Shown here: one piece after another, positions 16,801 to 24,177 of the stretch
Layout: each line of letters opens with the position of its first letter
How positions within the stretch are numbered: position 1 is the first letter of the stretch
Source of the DNA: Brevibacillus gelatini
GTDB taxonomy: Bacteria; Bacillota; Bacilli; Brevibacillales; Brevibacillaceae
Assembly (NCBI RefSeq): GCF_003710935.1
Contig: NZ_RHHS01000028.1
Span: 43,020-107,019 of the forward strand
Reading direction: 5' to 3'
Length of the DNA stretch: 64,000 bases
Made by a program: the position numbers and the translations under genes
The notes under the pieces: model-generated
Database searches by the model: none
Seen by the model: the letters and a program-made list of their open reading frames with translations, nothing else
What the model was told of the DNA's origin: nothing

Positions 16801-16815
16801 AGCATTAGGTAAAAT
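16786..16815 (+). promoter_or_regulatory. Promoter for the structured RNA at 16822-17287
   Basis: TTGACG (16786-16791) and TAAAAT (16810-16815) are 18 bp apart. They point into the 16.8-17.3 kb gene-free, strongly folded stretch. Confidence 0.6.
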
Positions 16816-16821
16816 ATGGGC

Positions 16822-17287
16822 AAACCAAGTCCAATATACGAATCATCAGAGGCTTTTTCCGTGAAGCGGATAGGGGTTCGTATACAATCCACCATGTTGA
16901 GCATGGGAGATTGCGAAGAAACGGGATACCTCATACCGTTGGGTAGTTGGCAATACCTTTTCCCTATGAGGTGAATGGTCTGTGTTGAGCGCAGTACCTG
17001 ATGGACTATGTGAGGCTTTGACCCATGGTGCGCCTCTTCCAATCCTGCGAAGGGAAGCAGATTGGACAACATGGGCGGAAAAGATGTCGTGTTTGTCATT
17101 ACCTGGCAAAGACAAGACGACATGGTGGTTACGAGAGAGCTAGGCACGGACTCGTAACTGGCGCAAACTGCGGACGTGTTGGGCATGACCGTGGAACTTG
17201 GCGCAAGAAGATTTTTGTATTGAAGCATAGGCGTAGTGCGCTTTTTGCAGGATTGTTTCGTGCAAAAAGAGGTACTACGCCTTTTTG
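16822..17287 (+). ncRNA. Putative large structured noncoding RNA, about 465 nt
   Basis: No credible gene is present here, but a promoter precedes it and a large hairpin terminator ends it. In the terminator, AGGCGTAGT at 17229-17237 pairs with 17274-17282, and inner CTTTTTGCA with TGCAAAAAG, then TTTTT follows. Between them several long stems can be seen: ACCTCATA with TATGAGGT (about 16927/16964); TCCAAT-CTGC with GCAG-ATTGGA (about 17038/17061); ATGTCGT plus TTGTC with GACAA plus ACGACAT (about 17082/17110); GTTACGAG with CTCGTAAC (about 17127/17150). Size and complexity recall ornate plasmid/phage RNAs such as ROOL or GOLLD, but I do not recognise either consensus. Confidence 0.55.
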
Positions 17288-17310
17288 CGTTTTCAGGACA
17301 TCTCCTCTGA

Positions 17311-17338
17311 GATACAATGGGTAGAAAGACGTTGTATC
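17311..17338 (+). promoter_or_regulatory. Inverted repeat upstream of toxin-antitoxin operon, probable operator
   Basis: GATACAA (17311-17317) and TTGTATC (17332-17338) form a 7-bp dyad ending 2 bp before the AGGAGGTGG ribosome binding site of the antitoxin. Toxin-antitoxin operons are usually repressed by the antitoxin or complex at such sites. Confidence 0.5.
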
Positions 17339-17356
17339 GAAGGAGGTGGAATACAC

Positions 17357-17509
17357 ATGCAAAAGGAGAGGGATGACATGGACACTCTTGAAAAAGAACT
17401 GGAAGAGTGCTGGAAAGAGGCTGCAAACACGAAGCCATTAAGCGATGAGGAACTGGATGCGATCATTAAAGACGTTCGCAGATCCATCCGTAAGGTGGTG
17501 GAACAATGA
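17357..17509 (+). CDS. Putative antitoxin of PIN toxin pair
   Basis: ATG 17357 follows AGGAGGTGG (17341-17349). The 50-residue acidic, helical protein contains LSDEELDAIIKDVRRSIRK. Its stop overlaps the start of a PIN-domain toxin by 4 bp (ATGA), the usual antitoxin-toxin order. No DNA-binding fold is obvious in this short protein. Assignment rests on linkage. Confidence 0.65.
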   Translation: MQKERDDMDTLEKELEECWKEAANTKPLSDEELDAIIKDVRRSIRKVVEQ

Positions 17510-17946
17510 ACGTGGTAATCGACACCAGCACAATCATTCGCGCGACGTTGGAACAAAATAGGATGGCTCAAAGGGCTCTTTCGTTGTCCATTCGGGAACA
17601 TCAGGTACTACTGACGGATGAGATGGCGAAAGAGCTTGCTGCCACGATTGTCATCGTCGCAGAAAAGAAAGGGCAAAACCCGAAACCACCATTGAGAGTA
17701 GCGGCGACTTATTTGCTTCGGGCCAATAGGGTACGCTCAACAACCGTGTATTCCTGGTGCTACGATCCGGATGACTCCATGTTTATTGAGTGCGCAATTG
17801 ATGGTGGTGCACAAGCGGTCGTCTCCAATGACCGGAGTTTAACGACACTCCATGAGTACGTCACCGATGAAGAGGGGAAAAGACTCATCCAAGAGATTGA
17901 GTTTTTGACCCCGGAGGAGTTTGTAAGTAAATACAGCCTGTCATGA
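17506..17946 (+). CDS. PIN-domain ribonuclease toxin
   Basis: The 146-residue protein has the PIN acidic residues: Asp in VIDTS (residue 6), Glu in DEMAKELA (near 44), DPDDSMFIE (near 86-94) and SNDRSL (near 107). PIN toxins cleave tRNA or mRNA using a divalent metal. Together with the overlapping upstream gene this forms a type II toxin-antitoxin module, a common plasmid-stability device. The length and COG1569-like pattern differ somewhat from classical VapC, so I avoid that symbol. Confidence 0.8.
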   Translation: MNVVIDTSTIIRATLEQNRMAQRALSLSIREHQVLLTDEMAKELAATIVIVAEKKGQNPKPPLRVAATYLLRANRVRSTTVYSWCYDPDDSMFIECAIDGGAQAVVSNDRSLTTLHEYVTDEEGKRLIQEIEFLTPEEFVSKYSLS

Positions 17947-17971
17947 GTTTTTTCATCAGGCACAGGAAACC

Positions 17972-18010
17972 AAGACTTTTCAACCGCTAAGGTTAGGAAG
18001 TCTTTTTTTA
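17972..18010 (+). terminator. Terminator after toxin gene
   Basis: AAGACTT (17972-17978) pairs with AAGTCTT (17998-18004), with an inner ACC/GGT pair, then TTTTTATTTT. It stands only about 10 nt upstream of the pseudoknot-like leader of ssb. Confidence 0.75.
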
Positions 18011-18015
18011 TTTTG

Positions 18016-18067
18016 TCCCTCGTGCGGGCGTACCAAAAGCACGGGCCGAGAAATCGGCGGAAAGGAG
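18016..18067 (+). promoter_or_regulatory. RNA leader motif A, copy 1 (upstream of ssb)
   Basis: CCC (18017-18019) and GGG (18026-18028) close a loop containing CGTGC. That loop can pair with GCACG at 18039-18043, giving an H-type pseudoknot. A GCCGA-GAAA-TCGGC hairpin (18045-18058) follows and the ribosome binding site is just beyond. The same arrangement occurs upstream of the next gene (18586-18638). Confidence 0.6.
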
Positions 18068-18072
18068 AAGAA

Positions 18073-18513
18073 ATGAATCGAGTCGTCTTGATTGGTCGGC
18101 TGACGAAAGATCCAGAGATGCGCTACACGACAAACGGGATCGCTGTTACGACGTTTACGTTGGCTGTGAATCGCCCGTTTGCCAATCAAGAAGGAGAAAG
18201 GCAAGCGGATTTTATCAACATCGTAACCTGGCAGAAACTTGCCGATCTGTGCGCAACCTACTTACGCAAGGGCCGACAAGTTGGGGTGGAAGGAAGGCTG
18301 CAAACTCGGTCATACGAAAACCAGGAAGGACGAAAGGTATACGTGACGGAGGTTGTGGCGGACCGTGCTTATTTCCTTGAGAAAGCAGAGGAGACTCGTA
18401 CGGGCAATCAGCAACCAAGCCATGATCCCTTTGCCCCTGGAGATCCATTTGCCGATCCGTTCGGTGGCTCAGGAAAACCAATCAATATTACGGATGACGA
18501 TTTGCCGTTCTAG
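18073..18513 (+). CDS. ssb: Single-stranded DNA-binding protein
   Basis: ATG 18073 follows AAAGGAG at 18061-18067. The first about 105 residues form a standard bacterial SSB OB fold ([52 protein letters not shown]). The tail is Pro/Gly/Asp-rich and ends in DDDLPF, the acidic tip that recruits replication and repair partners. The length of 146 residues is typical. As an extra plasmid copy, it probably coats single-stranded plasmid DNA during conjugation or recombination. It heads a co-directional operon of DNA-metabolism genes and has its own structured leader. Confidence 0.95.
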   Translation: MNRVVLIGRLTKDPEMRYTTNGIAVTTFTLAVNRPFANQEGERQADFINIVTWQKLADLCATYLRKGRQVGVEGRLQTRSYENQEGRKVYVTEVVADRAYFLEKAEETRTGNQQPSHDPFAPGDPFADPFGGSGKPINITDDDLPF

Positions 18514-18533
18514 GGAATGGGTCATCGCAGGAC

Positions 18534-18575
18534 AAAAAAGACTTCTCTCTGATGGTTCGGGAGAAGTCTTTTTGT
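18534..18575 (+). terminator. Terminator between ssb and next gene
   Basis: AAAAAGACTTCTC and GAGAAGTCTTTTT form a near-perfect stem with a T-tract. As before ssb, it directly precedes a motif A leader, leaving almost no room for a new promoter, so read-through may be regulated. Confidence 0.75.
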
Positions 18576-18585
18576 ATACACAAAA

Positions 18586-18638
18586 TCCCTCGTGCGGGAG
18601 AAAACAATAGCACGTTGGCCGAGAGGCGAAGAAAGGAG
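18586..18638 (+). promoter_or_regulatory. RNA leader motif A, copy 2
   Basis: This copy shares TCCCTCGTGCGGG with copy 1. CGTGC (18591-18595) can pair with GCACG at 18610-18614. The following hairpin is shortened to GCC-GAGA-GGC (18618-18627), and AAAGGAG (18632-18638) leads to the ATG at 18644. Confidence 0.6.
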
Positions 18639-18643
18639 ATGCT

Positions 18644-19693
18644 ATGAATAACCAACTGACGGTCATCGATGGACAGGAAACTCGCTTGATGGAGGGCTAC
18701 AGTTCCCAAGAGATGCACGCTGTCTTGCAGGAGATGAAACAAAAACTCAATCTGACGCAGCAATTCTTCAAGGAAGTCATGATTGAGGGGCAAGATTACG
18801 GCGTTCTGGAAGGTACTGCGAAACCAACGCTATTGAAAGCGGGTGCCGAAAAACTATGCGAACTGTATGGGTTCTCACCGATCGTAAAGATGATCGAAGA
18901 AACGGCGGAAAGAGATACCGGCTACTATCGGGCTCGGGTAACGATTAGCCTGATTCATCGTCGCAGCGGTGTAACCATTGCTGATGGTGTTGGGGAAGCC
19001 AATACCATGGAAAGTCGATATCGCTGGCGTTGGGTCTTCGAAAACGAGTTGCCGAGGGGGATTGATAAAAACTCCTTGGTACAGAAGAGTTTTCCGAAAA
19101 AGAACGGAAACGGAACCTATATCAAATACCGGATCGAAAATGAGGATCTCCACTCATTGTGGAACACTGTTCTGAAGATGGCCAAGAAGCGCGGCCTAAT
19201 TGACGCTGTACTTTCTGCAACCCGTTCTTCAGGTATCTTTACCCAGGATGTTGAGGACTTGAAGGATTGGGCTGAAGCGGCTCCATCAGATGAACCCAAC
19301 CAACGACGTGAGAATGGAACGCCCGGTCACAACAGGAACGAAAGCAGAAGGACGTCAAACCGGCCGCAAGGACAAGAAGGGAAGCCGGCGCCACAAAATC
19401 AATCCGGTACTCATAAGGAACATGCTGCCATCACTCCGTCCGATACGCCCCGTTGGATTACAGGTACTGTAACGGATGTGCAAGGAACAGCCATCAACGA
19501 CACCCCTTGCTTTATTTTGTTCCTGCATAACGGCAGCAAAGTCCTGATTCCGGAAGATCATCCGGTGGCCCAACAAGACTTAAACAACTTGATGGGAGGA
19601 CAATTGTTAAAGTTCCTTACTCGCACGATGGGGGATTTTGAGGCAATTGCCGGCCGCAGCGGCCAAGAGATTCAGGAGGTGCGCAGTGCATGA
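18644..19693 (+). CDS. Phage/plasmid-type protein of unknown function next to ssb
   Basis: The 349-residue protein contains KAGAEKLCELYGFSP (near residue 67) and IADGVGEANTMESRYRWRW (near 112-130), motifs found in uncharacterised phage and plasmid proteins encoded near ssb and recombinases. A polar, low-complexity linker (about 215-260) leads to a C-terminal beta-rich segment of about 80 residues that could be an OB fold. A role in single-strand annealing or recombination is plausible from its neighbours but is not shown by any catalytic motif. Its stop overlaps the next gene by 4 bp. Confidence 0.6.
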   Translation: MNNQLTVIDGQETRLMEGYSSQEMHAVLQEMKQKLNLTQQFFKEVMIEGQDYGVLEGTAKPTLLKAGAEKLCELYGFSPIVKMIEETAERDTGYYRARVTISLIHRRSGVTIADGVGEANTMESRYRWRWVFENELPRGIDKNSLVQKSFPKKNGNGTYIKYRIENEDLHSLWNTVLKMAKKRGLIDAVLSATRSSGIFTQDVEDLKDWAEAAPSDEPNQRRENGTPGHNRNESRRTSNRPQGQEGKPAPQNQSGTHKEHAAITPSDTPRWITGTVTDVQGTAINDTPCFILFLHNGSKVLIPEDHPVAQQDLNNLMGGQLLKFLTRTMGDFEAIAGRSGQEIQEVRSA

Positions 19694-20442
19694 GCATTTT
19701 TCCTGAAATCCTTGACGTTGCTGATCGTTTTAATCTCTTGGCACAGCAAAAGGCTGCGCCGAGAGGTGAGATTCGCGTCCATTGCCCGTTCTGCGCTGAG
19801 ATTGTCGGTATAGCGGATCGCGGGTTCCATCTTTACCTGAATCCGGTCAAGAATACGTATCACTGCTTTCGCTGCCAGGAAAAAGGGGGCGTGGCCAAAT
19901 TCATCGGTCTTCTGGAAGGAAAAGGCGAACAAGAAGTGATCGATGAATACAAGGCCAAACATGAAGCCGCCCGAAGGAAAAAGCGGAAGAAAAAGACATG
20001 GGAAGATCATCCTGCAATGAAGCTTTCCGCACACCAATGGAAATTGATGGGCTTTCTCGGGAAGATCGACGGGAAAATGTTTCACACCAGCCCGAATTAT
20101 GCACGTGCTGTTCTTCAGTGGGCATGGCGGGAGTGGCAACTATTCACGTCTGAGAAATCAAAGGAAGCGTTCCATGTCCTTCTGCTTGGCAAATACCTGG
20201 CGAATGAAAAAGCCGCGGAGGATTTCGTCAGGAAAACCGAGAGAGATACCGGCATTGAAAGCCTTTGGGAGCGAGCCGTGAAGATGCATCAGCTCCCCAA
20301 GGATTTGTGGGCGGAATGGGCCAAACGAGCGGATGTCATCGTTCGCGAACTTGTAGAAGCAATTCGGAACGAAGAGAAAGCGGCGGATTTGGAAGGGACC
20401 ATTCAGCGAGAGTTGCAAAAAATGAAGGAGAGAACGGCGTGA
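19690..20442 (+). CDS. CHC2-type zinc-finger (primase-like) protein
   Basis: Residues 30-65 contain HCPFC, a short beta segment, then HCFRCQEKGGVAKF. This is the spacing of the DnaG-type CHC2 zinc ribbon that recognises template DNA. No TOPRIM catalytic domain follows; the remaining about 185 residues are helical, basic (KAKHEAARRKKRKKK) and unrecognised. It is thus not a complete primase by itself. It could be a DNA-recognition accessory for plasmid replication. The start overlaps the previous stop and its own stop overlaps the next gene, so the three genes are translationally coupled. Confidence 0.65.
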   Translation: MSIFPEILDVADRFNLLAQQKAAPRGEIRVHCPFCAEIVGIADRGFHLYLNPVKNTYHCFRCQEKGGVAKFIGLLEGKGEQEVIDEYKAKHEAARRKKRKKKTWEDHPAMKLSAHQWKLMGFLGKIDGKMFHTSPNYARAVLQWAWREWQLFTSEKSKEAFHVLLLGKYLANEKAAEDFVRKTERDTGIESLWERAVKMHQLPKDLWAEWAKRADVIVRELVEAIRNEEKAADLEGTIQRELQKMKERTA

Positions 20443-21131
20443 CCTGGAAATGGAGTTATAGCCGACTCTTCAAATATGACTCCTGCCCCCACGCGTACTA
20501 TTTCCGGTACGTGTTGGGGAGGCCGGAGAAGGAAACGGAAGCAATGGCGATCGGGAAGCAATTCCACGAAGTCATTGCTTCTTCTGTTTTACGGCAGCCT
20601 CCGCCGGCGGGAATTCCGAAAGACGTGCAGGAGTTGGCGATAAAGGCGTATCGACTGTTGCAGACCCACATTTTCAAAGGGGAAATTGTCGCGGTCGAGC
20701 GTGAAATCATCACTCCCATTACGGAGACGGATCTGTTCCATGTGGTGATTGATCTCATTGTCCAATACGATATGTTTTCCCTCTCAATTTACGACTGGAA
20801 AACATCCTGGGCAGTTTATGAGGTCATGCAGAAGCCCAAGCAACTGCTTCTCTATGCTTGGAGCGCATGGCAATCCGACCTTTACGCTTCGGAGGTCGCT
20901 TATCTGTTTCCGAGAAAGTATGAAATCAAAACAGCACAGGTAACGCCTGAAGCGATTGCGGAAACCCTTGATTGGGCCAAGACGCAGATTCATCAGGCGA
21001 GACACGCTTATCAGGAACTAAAAAAAGGGACCCCACCGGAGATAGCATTCCCGCCCAAATTAGGAAGTGGCTGCACCAACTGCAGCTATATCCGCGAATG
21101 TCCCATGACGAAAAAATACCAAGTTCATTGA
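20439..21131 (+). CDS. PD-(D/E)XK nuclease, Cas4/RecB-like with Fe-S type cysteines
   Basis: GTG 20439 overlaps the preceding stop (GTGA). The N-terminus WSYSRLFKYDSCPHAYYFRYV, GKQFHEV, and DWKTS near residue 120 are typical of RecB/AddB/Cas4-family nucleases. The C-terminus has GCTNCSYIRECP (near 208-219), which with an N-terminal Cys (KYDSCP) could form the iron-sulfur site of AddB/Cas4-like enzymes. Such proteins degrade or trim DNA ends. In this operon it probably works with SSB and the neighbouring unknown protein in recombination of incoming plasmid DNA. Confidence 0.78.
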   Translation: MTWKWSYSRLFKYDSCPHAYYFRYVLGRPEKETEAMAIGKQFHEVIASSVLRQPPPAGIPKDVQELAIKAYRLLQTHIFKGEIVAVEREIITPITETDLFHVVIDLIVQYDMFSLSIYDWKTSWAVYEVMQKPKQLLLYAWSAWQSDLYASEVAYLFPRKYEIKTAQVTPEAIAETLDWAKTQIHQARHAYQELKKGTPPEIAFPPKLGSGCTNCSYIRECPMTKKYQVH

Positions 21132-21144
21132 GGAGGAATGAATC

Positions 21145-22158
21145 ATGAATTACATGCACAATGCAGGAGAAAATTTCAAGCGGATTTTAGACGAACTGAA
21201 CCGTCAAGCACAGCTAAAAGAAGATTTCGTTGTACCGGCCAATCAGATTCGGATGCGTGACGATGGACACTTTACGTTCCAGACACTCTTTACGAATGAG
21301 GCCGCCAGCCCGGCAACCGAATGGGCCGAAAACCAGATGTATCAAAAACTGGAGCTGCCGGCTCGCTTCATGCGCCGCTGCCCAAGTTATTTGAGGGCAA
21401 CGAACTTTAACTACTTCACAGAGCGGCTGCCAGCGGACGAGGAATGGCTGTTACGTACGTATCGGTCACGGGCCAATCAACTGGGCCACATGATTCGTGG
21501 TGCCTTGTCCAAGGATTATAGCCGGTTCGATGATGAACAGTTCTTGGGCATGATCGAATCCATGATCGGGACAGAAGAAGACCATCGGATTTCGTACTGG
21601 TACCGCGATGAGCGCGGCATGCACCTGCGGATCGTGTTCCCTGATCTGACAAGAAACATCGGTAGGACGCTGGAGGGACGACCGGATGTCCACATGGTGG
21701 GGGTTCACTTGTCCAACTCCGAGGTGGGCGCCCGTTCGGTTACGATTCAGCCGATGGTATACCGCCTGGTTTGCTCGAATGGCTTGATGCGCTGGACCAA
21801 CGATGGGGAAGTGTTCAAGCAGCGTCACATTCACCTGCGGGAGCGCGAGATGTACTCTCGGGTGGCCGAAGCGTTTACGGCTGCCGTCAAAGCCGGGGAT
21901 GACATGTTGGAACGGGCTTTGGCCGCCAAAGAGGTGAAGGTGGAAAACCCGCTGGATTTCATCAAAACGCTGGCCAAGGACAAAAAATACAGTCAGTCCA
22001 TGACAGATACCATCACCAGCACCTACATGGCAGAACCCGGTGACAGCCTGTTCTACGTGATGCAGGCCATGACCCGCGCCGCCCAAACCCTTCAAGGGGA
22101 TGCTCGGGTGGAGTTGGAACAAGACGCCGGCGAACTGCTTGCTAAGGTGGCTGTCTAA
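21145..22158 (+). CDS. DUF932 family protein
   Basis: The 337-residue protein resembles DUF932 (phage/plasmid-like protein) in length and motifs such as VYRLVCSNGLM, the HIHLRERE region and a C-terminal helical segment. The family has no defined biochemical function but is very frequent on plasmids and often occurs beside RadC, SSB and PRTRC genes, as here. AGGAGG precedes ATG 21145. Its codon use is GC-richer than that of the following genes. Confidence 0.72.
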   Translation: MNYMHNAGENFKRILDELNRQAQLKEDFVVPANQIRMRDDGHFTFQTLFTNEAASPATEWAENQMYQKLELPARFMRRCPSYLRATNFNYFTERLPADEEWLLRTYRSRANQLGHMIRGALSKDYSRFDDEQFLGMIESMIGTEEDHRISYWYRDERGMHLRIVFPDLTRNIGRTLEGRPDVHMVGVHLSNSEVGARSVTIQPMVYRLVCSNGLMRWTNDGEVFKQRHIHLREREMYSRVAEAFTAAVKAGDDMLERALAAKEVKVENPLDFIKTLAKDKKYSQSMTDTITSTYMAEPGDSLFYVMQAMTRAAQTLQGDARVELEQDAGELLAKVAV

Positions 22159-22172
22159 CAGAACCAAAACGA

Positions 22173-22203
22173 AGAAGCCGATCTACATGGGTCGGCTTCT
22201 CCC
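22173..22203 (+). terminator. Possible weak terminator
   Basis: AGAAGCCGA (22173-22181) pairs with TCGGCTTCT (22192-22200). The following bases are CCC rather than a T-tract, so it may slow or process the transcript instead. Confidence 0.4.
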
Positions 22204-22230
22204 ATGATCAAAATGAAGGAGGAATATTGT

Positions 22231-22689
22231 ATGAACGGTCAAACAGTGATATTTCCATGGGATGAACCAATGGATATCGAAGCGGCAGCTTTGATTGATG
22301 AAGGAGCAATCCCGAAGGATCTCCCGGAAGAAAATAAAGAAGAAGAGTATAAACAGGCTCAACAATTGGCGGCTGAGATTCTTCATCTGGAAGCGATATT
22401 AAAGGCCAAGAAGGAAGAGTTGAAGCAATATGTTGAGCAGAACGGAAAAGTCGTGGTGGGAGACACCCAGTTTGATTTTGTCCCGTCGTATTCGTGGGAG
22501 GGGAATTGGGAAGCTCTTGCCCGACATATCCGGGAAAAAGGGTTGAATCCGTTTGATTTCTTCAAGCTGGGATCAACTGAGGCAACGAAGCTCATGAAAA
22601 AGACGGGATGGGACGAAGAGCAGATGAAAGAACACGGTGTCTTTCGTGTCATGTCCGGTAAGCAATTCCGCTCCTCCAAGGTGAAATAA
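22231..22689 (+). CDS. Hypothetical coiled-coil protein, 152 aa
   Basis: ATG 22231 follows AAGGAGG at 22216-22222. The acidic N-terminal part leads into a probable coiled coil (about residues 35-72), then a compact C-terminal domain (FVPSYSWEGNWEALARHIREKG). I recognise no family. Its position in the DNA-metabolism operon is the only functional clue. Confidence 0.6.
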   Translation: MNGQTVIFPWDEPMDIEAAALIDEGAIPKDLPEENKEEEYKQAQQLAAEILHLEAILKAKKEELKQYVEQNGKVVVGDTQFDFVPSYSWEGNWEALARHIREKGLNPFDFFKLGSTEATKLMKKTGWDEEQMKEHGVFRVMSGKQFRSSKVK

Positions 22690-22748
22690 CGGAGAAGGGA
22701 ATATTAGAAGCTTGTATGTTAATTGCAGCGGAAACTGCAAAGGACCGT

Positions 22749-22789
22749 AAGCCAGTATCTCAAATGAGGTGCTGGCTTCTTTTATTTAT
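22749..22789 (+). terminator. Terminator
   Basis: AAGCCAG (22749-22755) pairs with CTGGCTT (22772-22778) around an inner TCTCA/TGAG pairing, followed by CTTTTATTT. Confidence 0.65.
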
Positions 22790-22810
22790 CCGAGGGGAGG
22801 ATTGCCAGTC

Positions 22811-23284
22811 ATGAAATTGGAAACGTTTGAGGATTTCCAACAAGCCATCTCCGAAGGAAGATTAGTCGACGTATCGGATACGGCTAAAGAGATTGGGATC
22901 AGTATTCCGGTAGCGGTCTCTTCTGCCTTATGGAAGACCTATATTGAACCGGAAGAGTCGATTACAGTAGGACAAACGAAAAACGAACGAATCTGGAATG
23001 TGATTAGTTTGCTGCTTTCAACCCTAAAAAGCGGGATGAAACCGTTCGACGATAGCTCTTCTCTCATGGTTCGGTACCAGGTTCATTTCGTAATCAATGG
23101 AATCCTTACCATGTCAACACTTAAGGCGATCATTCGGAAAACCGCAGAAAGGAAGTCATTCATTCAGATCATGTTGGAGGATGAAGCTGAACAAAACAAT
23201 CCTGACAGAAAATACTTTTGCAGGGAGTGTAGGTTTACATTGTATCTCGAAACAAAGCCAGAAAGTTACATCGAATGTAGATGA
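22811..23284 (+). CDS. DUF6573-like protein
   Basis: ATG 22811 after GGGGAGGA. The N-terminus (AISEGRLVDVSDTAKEIGISIPVAV, then ALWKTYIEP) matches the pattern of DUF6573 proteins of phages and plasmids, whose function is unknown. The C-terminus has a CXXC-like pair (FCRECRF) and a final Cys, perhaps a zinc knuckle. It precedes the RadC gene and its structured leader. Confidence 0.6.
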   Translation: MKLETFEDFQQAISEGRLVDVSDTAKEIGISIPVAVSSALWKTYIEPEESITVGQTKNERIWNVISLLLSTLKSGMKPFDDSSSLMVRYQVHFVINGILTMSTLKAIIRKTAERKSFIQIMLEDEAEQNNPDRKYFCRECRFTLYLETKPESYIECR

Positions 23285-23312
23285 GCTAACTGGTATGAAA
23301 AAACATTACATT

Positions 23313-23383
23313 TCGCCTACCACCGAGGCGATAAAACGTGTGGCTCAAACTTTGGGCCACACGGCCCGGTTTGAGTAGGGAGG
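23313..23383 (+). promoter_or_regulatory. RNA leader motif B, copy 1 (upstream of radC)
   Basis: Hairpin CGCCT/AGGCG (23314-23318 with 23326-23330) has a 7-nt loop ACCACCG. Then stem CGTGTGGC/GCCACACG (23337-23344 with 23356-23363) has a loop starting TCAAAC, which pairs with GTTTGA at 23369-23374 to form a pseudoknot just before the ribosome binding site. An alternative GGGCC/GGCCC hairpin overlaps the second stem. Copy 2 at 24101-24173 keeps the fold with compensating base changes. Confidence 0.75.
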
Positions 23384-23388
23384 TAATG

Positions 23389-24069
23389 GTGAAGCAAATC
23401 GAAATGTTTCAATACGATTTCATCGTAACTGAATTTGTCAAAAAAGCCAAAGAAAGCATCACGTTCTACGGGACGAAGGAAGCGAATTTGAACGATCTGT
23501 TGACGATCATTATTGGAAACGAAGCAGATGCTGCAAACATTCAAAAGTTAACTGGCATCGGGATTCAACAACTCGCTTCGATGTCTGCCCAAGAAATCAT
23601 GGAACTTGTGTCTATCAGTGAAATGGCAGCACAGCGGATCGTCGCCTCCTTTGGTTTGGCACACAAATATGTAACCAGTCCAAGAGAGAAAAGGATAGCC
23701 ATTCGTCTCCCGCGTGATGTAGCGGAACTAATGATGCCTGAAATGAGGTACTTAACGCAGGAACATTTTATATGTCTGTTTCTGAATACAAAAAATCGTG
23801 TAATCGGTAAGCAGACGATCTTTATAGGAAGTTTGGATTCATCGGTTGTGCATCCCCGTGAGATTTTTAAAGAAGCAATCAAGAGGAGCGCGGCATCGAT
23901 TATTTGTCTGCACAATCATCCGAGCGGAGATCCAACCCCAAGTAAGGAAGACATTTCGATCACGCAAATTTTGCGGCAAGCAGGAGAGGTGGTTGGTATT
24001 AGCCTGCTTGATCACGTCATTATCGGGGATGGAAAGTATATTAGTTTAAAAGAACAGAGGTACTTTTAG
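23389..24069 (+). CDS. radC: RadC-family JAB-domain protein
   Basis: GTG 23389 is preferred to ATG 23386 because of the spacing from GGGAGG (23378-23383). The C-terminal domain has the RadC JAMM signature HNHPSGDPTPSKEDI, preceded by the conserved Glu/beta-strand region. The N-terminus contains a helix-hairpin-helix-like segment (LTGIGIQQLASMSAQEI). RadC proteins are common on mobile elements; their biochemical role is unsettled and they are not established repair enzymes. In PRTRC-type cassettes RadC accompanies E1/E2/JAB genes, as it does here. Confidence 0.88.
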   Translation: MKQIEMFQYDFIVTEFVKKAKESITFYGTKEANLNDLLTIIIGNEADAANIQKLTGIGIQQLASMSAQEIMELVSISEMAAQRIVASFGLAHKYVTSPREKRIAIRLPRDVAELMMPEMRYLTQEHFICLFLNTKNRVIGKQTIFIGSLDSSVVHPREIFKEAIKRSAASIICLHNHPSGDPTPSKEDISITQILRQAGEVVGISLLDHVIIGDGKYISLKEQRYF

Positions 24070-24100
24070 TACGGTAAGGTAACGTATTTGCCGAAAAGAT

Positions 24101-24173
24101 TCTACCTATCACCGGGGTAAGAAAACGAGTGGCTCGAACTATGGGGCCACTCGGCCCCGGTTCGAGTAGGAGG
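24101..24173 (+). promoter_or_regulatory. RNA leader motif B, copy 2 (upstream of dnaN)
   Basis: Hairpin TACCT/GGGTA (24103-24107 with 24115-24119) has loop ATCACCG. Stem CGAGTGGC/GCCACTCG (24126-24133 with 24146-24153) follows, and loop TCGAAC (24134-24139) pairs with GTTCGA (24160-24165). Compared with copy 1, both partners change together in the first hairpin, the second stem and the pseudoknot helix. AGGAGG for dnaN follows at 24168-24173. Confidence 0.75.
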
Positions 24174-24177
24174 AAGC

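Noticed and set aside
16822..17287. Group II intron or domain V
   Set aside because: I found no domain V/VI-like hairpin or intron-encoded protein; the terminator indicates an independent RNA.
17293..17438. Long minus-strand frames opposite the structured RNA and antitoxin
   Set aside because: They have no ribosome binding site and cover a region better explained by folded RNA and a plus-strand gene pair.
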